DNA from: CAIVPM01 sp964615145
GTDB taxonomy: Bacteria > Bacteroidota > Bacteroidia > Chitinophagales > Chitinophagaceae
Assembly (NCBI GenBank): GCA_964615145.1
Contig: CAZTOP010000055.1
Location: forward strand, 1 to 20,594
DNA: 20,594 bases
Reading direction: 5' to 3'
Shown: positions 16,809 to 20,594 of the stretch, piece by piece
Position numbering within the stretch: the first letter of the stretch is position 1
Layout: each line of letters opens with the position of its first letter
Position numbers and translations under genes: made by a program
The notes under the pieces: model-generated
Databases searched by the model: none
The model's input: only the letters and a program-made list of their open reading frames with translations
Told to the model about the DNA's origin: nothing

Positions 16809-17771
16809 ATGGATTTAGCAGGAGAAATATTATCGAAAGAGCTTAAGGAGTTTGAAAAACACTTTAAAGAAGCTGTAAAAAGCAGGGTTTCACTTTTGGA
16901 CAGAATAATGCACTACATTATTCAAAGAAAGGGTAAACAAATGCGTCCTAGATTTGTGATGCTGTGTGCTAAGTTGGGTGGAGACATTAATGATGCTACC
17001 TACAGAGCTGCATCTTTAGTTGAACTACTGCATACTGCAACGCTTGTACACGATGATGTGGTAGATGAAGCAATGGAAAGAAGAGGCTTTTTTTCGATAA
17101 ATGCTTTATGGAAAAATAAAGTAGCTGTTTTAGTGGGCGACTATCTATTATCAAAAGGTTTATTACTTTCCTTAAGTCATAAAGATTTTGAAATTTTAGA
17201 GATTCTCTCTACTGCAGTAAAGGAAATGAGCGAAGGCGAATTGCTTCAAATGGAAAAATCAAGAAATCTTAACTTGAATGAAGATGTGTATTACGAAATT
17301 ATTAAAGGCAAAACAGCCTCTTTATTAGCTTCATCTTGTGCAGCTGGAGCATCTACCACCTTTAAGGATAAAAATCTTATTGAAAAAATGAGACTTTTTG
17401 GTGAAAAAACAGGTATGGCTTTTCAAATAAAAGACGATTTGTTTGACTATGGAACAGATGATATTGGCAAACCAACAGGTAACGATATTAAGGAAAAAAA
17501 ACTAACCCTTCCACTAATTTACACGTTAAACAATTGTGATACTGCTACAAAAAATAAAATAATCTATATTGTAAAAAATAATAACAAGGATAAAAAAAAG
17601 GTTCAATTTGTTTTAGATACAGTTAATAATATTGGTGGAATAAAATATGCTCACAATAAAATGCTTGAATATAGAGATGAGGCTTTATCAATTTTAAGTG
17701 AATTTGAAAATAGTAAAGTAAGAATAGCTTTAGAGGAAATGGTAAGGTATACTACTGACCGAAAATATTAA
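16809..17771 (+). CDS. ispB: Long-chain polyprenyl diphosphate synthase
   Basis: 320 residues, the usual length. It adds isopentenyl diphosphate units head to tail to an allylic diphosphate, making the side chain of the respiratory quinone (menaquinone in most Bacteroidota). Motifs are KGKQMRPR (residues 41-48), the first Asp-rich motif DDVVD (82-86) followed by RR, KGKTASLL (166-173), and the second Asp-rich motif DDLFD (209-213) in FQIKDD, with GNDIKEKKLTLPLI after it. Small residues (A77, T78) sit at positions -5 and -4 before the first motif, where short-chain enzymes carry bulky ones, which favours a long product; exact chain length cannot be read. recJ follows after 87 bases containing two short A/T-rich inverted repeats (17781-17796 and 17807-17822). 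The symbol is by family. Confidence 0.93.
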   Translation: MDLAGEILSKELKEFEKHFKEAVKSRVSLLDRIMHYIIQRKGKQMRPRFVMLCAKLGGDINDATYRAASLVELLHTATLVHDDVVDEAMERRGFFSINALWKNKVAVLVGDYLLSKGLLLSLSHKDFEILEILSTAVKEMSEGELLQMEKSRNLNLNEDVYYEIIKGKTASLLASSCAAGASTTFKDKNLIEKMRLFGEKTGMAFQIKDDLFDYGTDDIGKPTGNDIKEKKLTLPLIYTLNNCDTATKNKIIYIVKNNNKDKKKVQFVLDTVNNIGGIKYAHNKMLEYRDEALSILSEFENSKVRIALEEMVRYTTDRKY

Positions 17772-17858
17772 GACATTGATACTATAAGATTATAGTGTTA
17801 AAATTGCTATTTAAAAAAATAGTAGCTAAAGATAAAAACCCAAAAAACAACCAGATTA

Positions 17859-19556
17859 ATGCAGAAAAGATGGAACATAATTCCCTTTGATAACAACAAG
17901 GTTAGCAACTTGTTTAATGCATTAACTATTAGCAAAACTATTTGTAAAATACTAACTCAAAGAGGCGTTGATGATTTTGAAAAAGCTAAGGACTATTTCA
18001 GACCTAGACTTAGTCAACTTCACTCACCTTGGCTAATGAAGGACATGCACAAAGCAGTAGACAGAATTGAGCTTGCCTTTAACAATAATGAAAAAATTTT
18101 GGTTTTTGGAGATTATGATGTAGATGGAACAACAAGTGTAGCATCTATGTACCAGTTTTTATCTGCTTTATCTCCTCATATTGATTATTACATTCCACAC
18201 AGATACAAAGAAGGTTATGGTGTAAGTAAACTAGGAATTGACTTTGCCAAAGAAAATAATTTTACACTAATTGTATCACTTGATTGTGGTATTAAAAGTG
18301 TTGATTTAATAGAATACGCAAAAAATTTAGGCATAGATTTTATTATATGCGATCATCATTTACCCGATGAAAAATTACCTCCGGCAGTTGCTATTCTCAA
18401 TGCTAAACAAAAAGATTGCAATTACCCTTTTAAAGAATTGTGTGGTTGTGGTGTTGGTTTTAAATTAATGCAAGCCATAGCCGATAGAAAAAAATTACCC
18501 TCTGAAAGTTTTTTAAAATACCTCGATTTAGTTGCTACAGCTATTGCTGCAGATATTGTTCCCATTAACGATGAAAACAGAATATTAGCATATTATGGCC
18601 TAGAAAGAGTAAACGAAAATCCCTGTGTTGGCATTAAAGCATTAATGCAATTAGCTGCAGTTAAAGATACAATGACAATAAGCAATTTGGTATTTGTTAT
18701 TGCACCCAGAATTAATGCTGCAGGCAGAATGGACGATGCAAAAAAAGCTGTTCAACTTTTTATTGCAAAGGATTTTGATAGTGCTATGAACGTTGCCAAA
18801 TTGCTTCATATTGACAATACTGATAGACGTGAAGCTGATACTACAATAACTGCAGAAGCCCTATCTATTATTGAAAATAGCAATGATGCTATTACCAGAA
18901 AAAGTACAGTTGTTTACAGAGAACATTGGCACAAAGGTGTAGTGGGTATTGTTGCTAGCAGGTTAATTGAAAGTTATTATAGACCTACAATTGTTTTAGC
19001 AAAAAGTGGTGATTGTATTGCAGGTAGTGGAAGAAGTGTACCCGGATTTAACTTGTACGAAGCCATTTATGCTTGTAAAGAGCATTTAATTGGTTTTGGT
19101 GGTCATTTTGCTGCAGCAGGTTTAACAATGCACGAGAACAATTTGGAAGATTTTAAAACTGCATTTGAACAAGCGGTGGCTTCTCAAATAACACCCGAAC
19201 AACTTATTCCAGAAGTAGTGATAGATGCTGAAATTAATTTCAACGAAATCAATTTAGCTTTTTACAATATTCTTATACAAATGGAACCTTTTGGTCCCGA
19301 AAACATGAGACCAGTTTTTGTAACACGTAAGGTTTATAACTCAGGCTTTTCAAAAATTGTAAAAGAGCAACACATCAAATTTAGCTTGCAACAAGGCTCT
19401 GTAACCCTTAATGGTATTGGTTTTGGGATAGCAGATAAATTTTCTATTTTACAAATGAACAGACCTGTTGATGTAGTTTATACTATAGATTTAAATGAAT
19501 GGAATGGCACAAAATCTGTGCAACTAAAAGTTATCGATTTAAAATTAAGTGAATAA
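17859..19556 (+). CDS. recJ: Single-stranded-DNA-specific exonuclease RecJ
   Basis: 565 residues, full length. It degrades single-stranded DNA 5' to 3' in recombinational and mismatch repair, in the cytoplasm. The DHH phosphoesterase core shows DYDVDGTTS (residues 85-93), SLDCGIKS (140-147), the DHH triad (165-167) and ATAIAADIVP (226-235). The DHHA1 part shows GVVGIVASRLIE, GSGRSVPGFNLYEAI (about 389) and GGHFAAAGLT (about 413), and the C-terminal OB-like domain includes the MEPFGPENMRPVF stretch. All metal-binding Asp and His positions appear intact. The start MQKRWNIIPF matches the family's N-terminus. It probably shares a transcript with the upstream polyprenyl synthase and ends at a terminator facing the Cys/Lys-rich gene. 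Confidence 0.97.
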   Translation: MQKRWNIIPFDNNKVSNLFNALTISKTICKILTQRGVDDFEKAKDYFRPRLSQLHSPWLMKDMHKAVDRIELAFNNNEKILVFGDYDVDGTTSVASMYQFLSALSPHIDYYIPHRYKEGYGVSKLGIDFAKENNFTLIVSLDCGIKSVDLIEYAKNLGIDFIICDHHLPDEKLPPAVAILNAKQKDCNYPFKELCGCGVGFKLMQAIADRKKLPSESFLKYLDLVATAIAADIVPINDENRILAYYGLERVNENPCVGIKALMQLAAVKDTMTISNLVFVIAPRINAAGRMDDAKKAVQLFIAKDFDSAMNVAKLLHIDNTDRREADTTITAEALSIIENSNDAITRKSTVVYREHWHKGVVGIVASRLIESYYRPTIVLAKSGDCIAGSGRSVPGFNLYEAIYACKEHLIGFGGHFAAAGLTMHENNLEDFKTAFEQAVASQITPEQLIPEVVIDAEINFNEINLAFYNILIQMEPFGPENMRPVFVTRKVYNSGFSKIVKEQHIKFSLQQGSVTLNGIGFGIADKFSILQMNRPVDVVYTIDLNEWNGTKSVQLKVIDLKLSE

Positions 19557-19557
19557 A

Positions 19558-19592
19558 AAAAGTGCCAACCTATATTAAAGATTGACACTTTT
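19558..19592. terminator. Bidirectional terminator between recJ and the Cys/Lys-rich gene
   Basis: AAAAGTGCCAA at 19558-19568 and TTGACACTTTT at 19582-19592 form an 11-bp stem with a 13-base loop and one irregular pair (G-U in minus-strand RNA). A and T runs flank it, suiting termination from both sides. A second small inverted repeat (19596-19603 with 19607-19614) overlaps the stop codon of the minus-strand gene. Confidence 0.7.
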
Positions 19593-19610
19593 CTGTTAAT
19601 GAAGAATTCA

Positions 19611-19799
19611 TTAAGATTTTTTTTCTTCTACTTTTTCTTCTTCTTTTTTAGAATCTTTTTTGCAGCAAGATTTTTTTCCACCTTTTTTGCAACATTCTTT
19701 TTTGTCTTTGCTGCAATCTTTCTTTTCTTTTCCATCTCCAGCAAATGCAACACCTGTTACTAAAAATGCTGCTGTAGCCAATACCAGTAATTTTTTCAT
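19611..19799 (-). CDS. Small exported Cys/Lys-rich protein
   Basis: 62 residues from the chosen ATG at 19797-19799. An upstream in-frame ATG at 19850 would add 17 residues ahead of a perfect signal peptide and is less likely. The signal peptide is MKKLLVLATAAFLVTGVAFA, followed by a mature part of about 42 residues made mostly of Lys, Glu and Asp. Five Cys are grouped as one single and two CC pairs (KDC, ECCK, SCCK). No family domain is recognised; similar short peptides seem common in Chitinophagales. Cys clusters in a periplasmic peptide suggest metal binding or redox buffering, but this is inference. Confidence 0.75.
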   Translation of the reverse strand: MKKLLVLATAAFLVTGVAFAGDGKEKKDCSKDKKECCKKGGKKSCCKKDSKKEEEKVEEKKS

Positions 19800-19873
19800 A
19801 TAGTAATTTTTAAATTTGAAACTGCAATTTAAGGAGTTTATAATATTCATGTATCAAAAAAAATGTTAAAATT

Positions 19874-20533
19874 TTAAGTCCAACTTGCCAAAACAGTTAC
19901 GCCTCCTTTAACTACTTCATTTAATTGAACGTTTACTTTGGTGCCAACTGGCATTAAAACATCTACCCTACTACCAAATTTAATAAAACCATACTCCTCG
20001 GTTTGTTTAGCTTGTTGTCCAACTTTTGAATAATTGCAAATTCTACGTGCCAATGCACCAGCAATTTGTTTATATAAAATAGTTCCGTATTCATTTTTAA
20101 CAGCCACACTCCAACGCTCATTTTCTGTTGAGCTTTTAGGATGCCACGCTACTAAATATTTTCCTTTGTGGTACTGGTTATAAATAACCTCCCCATTCAT
20201 TGGATGTCTGTTTTGATGAACATTGGCTGGGCTCATAAACACACTTACTTGTAAACATTTTCCTTTAAAAAACTCTTCGTCTATAACTTCTTCAATTACT
20301 ACAACCTTACCATCTGCAGGCGAAATAATTTTAGTATTTTCTAAAGTAAGTTTTCTATTAGGAACTCTAAAAAAAGAAATTATGAATAAAAATAAAAAAA
20401 GGGTTGCTACAAAAATTATTGCAGTTAAACAACCCATTGAATCGCTAAAAAAATTGAATGATGCAATGTTAATGATACCAAAAATTAATGCTGTAATTCC
20501 AATGGTTCTATAACCTTCGTGATGTATTGTCAT
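19874..20533 (-). CDS. psd: Phosphatidylserine decarboxylase, archaeal-type/short form
   Basis: 219 residues, typical of the short form. It makes phosphatidylethanolamine from phosphatidylserine at the inner membrane. Two hydrophobic segments (about residues 11-30 and 35-55) anchor it. Motifs are SPADG (71-75), FMSPANVHQNRHP (99-111), GALARRICNY (159-168) and FIKFGSRVDV (183-192), in which G187-S188 is the expected self-cleavage site creating the pyruvoyl group on the small chain. The protein is therefore likely a proenzyme processed into two chains. A perfect -7 box lies 13 bases upstream of the ATG at 20531-20533. Its usual partner for phosphatidylserine synthesis is not in the window. Confidence 0.95.
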   Translation of the reverse strand: MTIHHEGYRTIGITALIFGIINIASFNFFSDSMGCLTAIIFVATLFLFLFIISFFRVPNRKLTLENTKIISPADGKVVVIEEVIDEEFFKGKCLQVSVFMSPANVHQNRHPMNGEVIYNQYHKGKYLVAWHPKSSTENERWSVAVKNEYGTILYKQIAGALARRICNYSKVGQQAKQTEEYGFIKFGSRVDVLMPVGTKVNVQLNEVVKGGVTVLASWT

Positions 20534-20546
20534 AATTGTAAAAAAG

Positions 20547-20554
20547 CAAATATA
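20547..20554 (-). promoter_or_regulatory. -7 box of psd
   Basis: On the minus strand these bases read TATATTTG, a full match to TAnnTTTG, 13 bases before the psd ATG. A -33 TTG is not clear. The remaining bases to the right edge (20555-20594) show no gene. Confidence 0.45.
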
Positions 20555-20594
20555 TAGGAATGAAACTAGTTACTGATTGTTGTTAAATGTTTGA

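Overview
The window looks like a chromosomal piece of an AT-rich member of the Bacteroidota, probably Chitinophagales-like. The signs are a type IX secretion (T9SS) C-terminal sorting domain, a DUF4294 protein, Bacteroidota-style -7 boxes (TAnnTTTG) close to start codons, few Shine-Dalgarno sites, and housekeeping proteins that read as Bacteroidota. Two runs of N (10 and 100 bases) show that it is a draft scaffold. No rRNA, tRNA, CRISPR array, transposase or phage gene was seen.

Layout. 1-1360 (minus): fusA (EF-G), running off the left edge. It is broken by a 10-N gap with 172 bp of foreign-looking, GC-richer sequence beside it. 1516-1929 (minus): a small membrane protein. 2013-5130 (plus): a DUF4294 protein, then aroB and an aspartate kinase, probably co-transcribed (shikimate and aspartate-family amino-acid synthesis). 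5119-5838 (minus): a YhhN/lysoplasmalogenase-like membrane protein, divergent from a small membrane protein at 5908-6222. 6279-16177 (minus): a 9.9-kb block of three large secreted repeat proteins. In transcription order they are a NIDO-domain protein with three Ig-like (Big_2) repeats, a protein with at least six Big_2 repeats interrupted by the 100-N gap, and a 1374-residue paralogue of the second protein that alone carries a T9SS sorting domain. 16178-16808: a 631-bp divergent intergenic region holding five 42-bp tandem repeats and a strong hairpin. 16809-19556 (plus): a long-chain polyprenyl diphosphate synthase and recJ. 19611-20533 (minus): a small secreted Cys/Lys-rich peptide and an archaeal-type phosphatidylserine decarboxylase.

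How the genes relate. The two flanks are ordinary housekeeping: translation, aromatic and aspartate-family amino acids, isoprenoid and phospholipid synthesis, and DNA repair. The accessory part is the 6.3-16.2 kb block. Its three proteins share Big_2 modules, the last two share a homologous N-terminal region of about 550 residues, and the genes are tightly spaced. I infer a surface or extracellular structure built of related parts with one T9SS-sorted member. The block, the near-identical repeats inside it and the 42-bp array upstream of it are the parts that most deserve follow-up.
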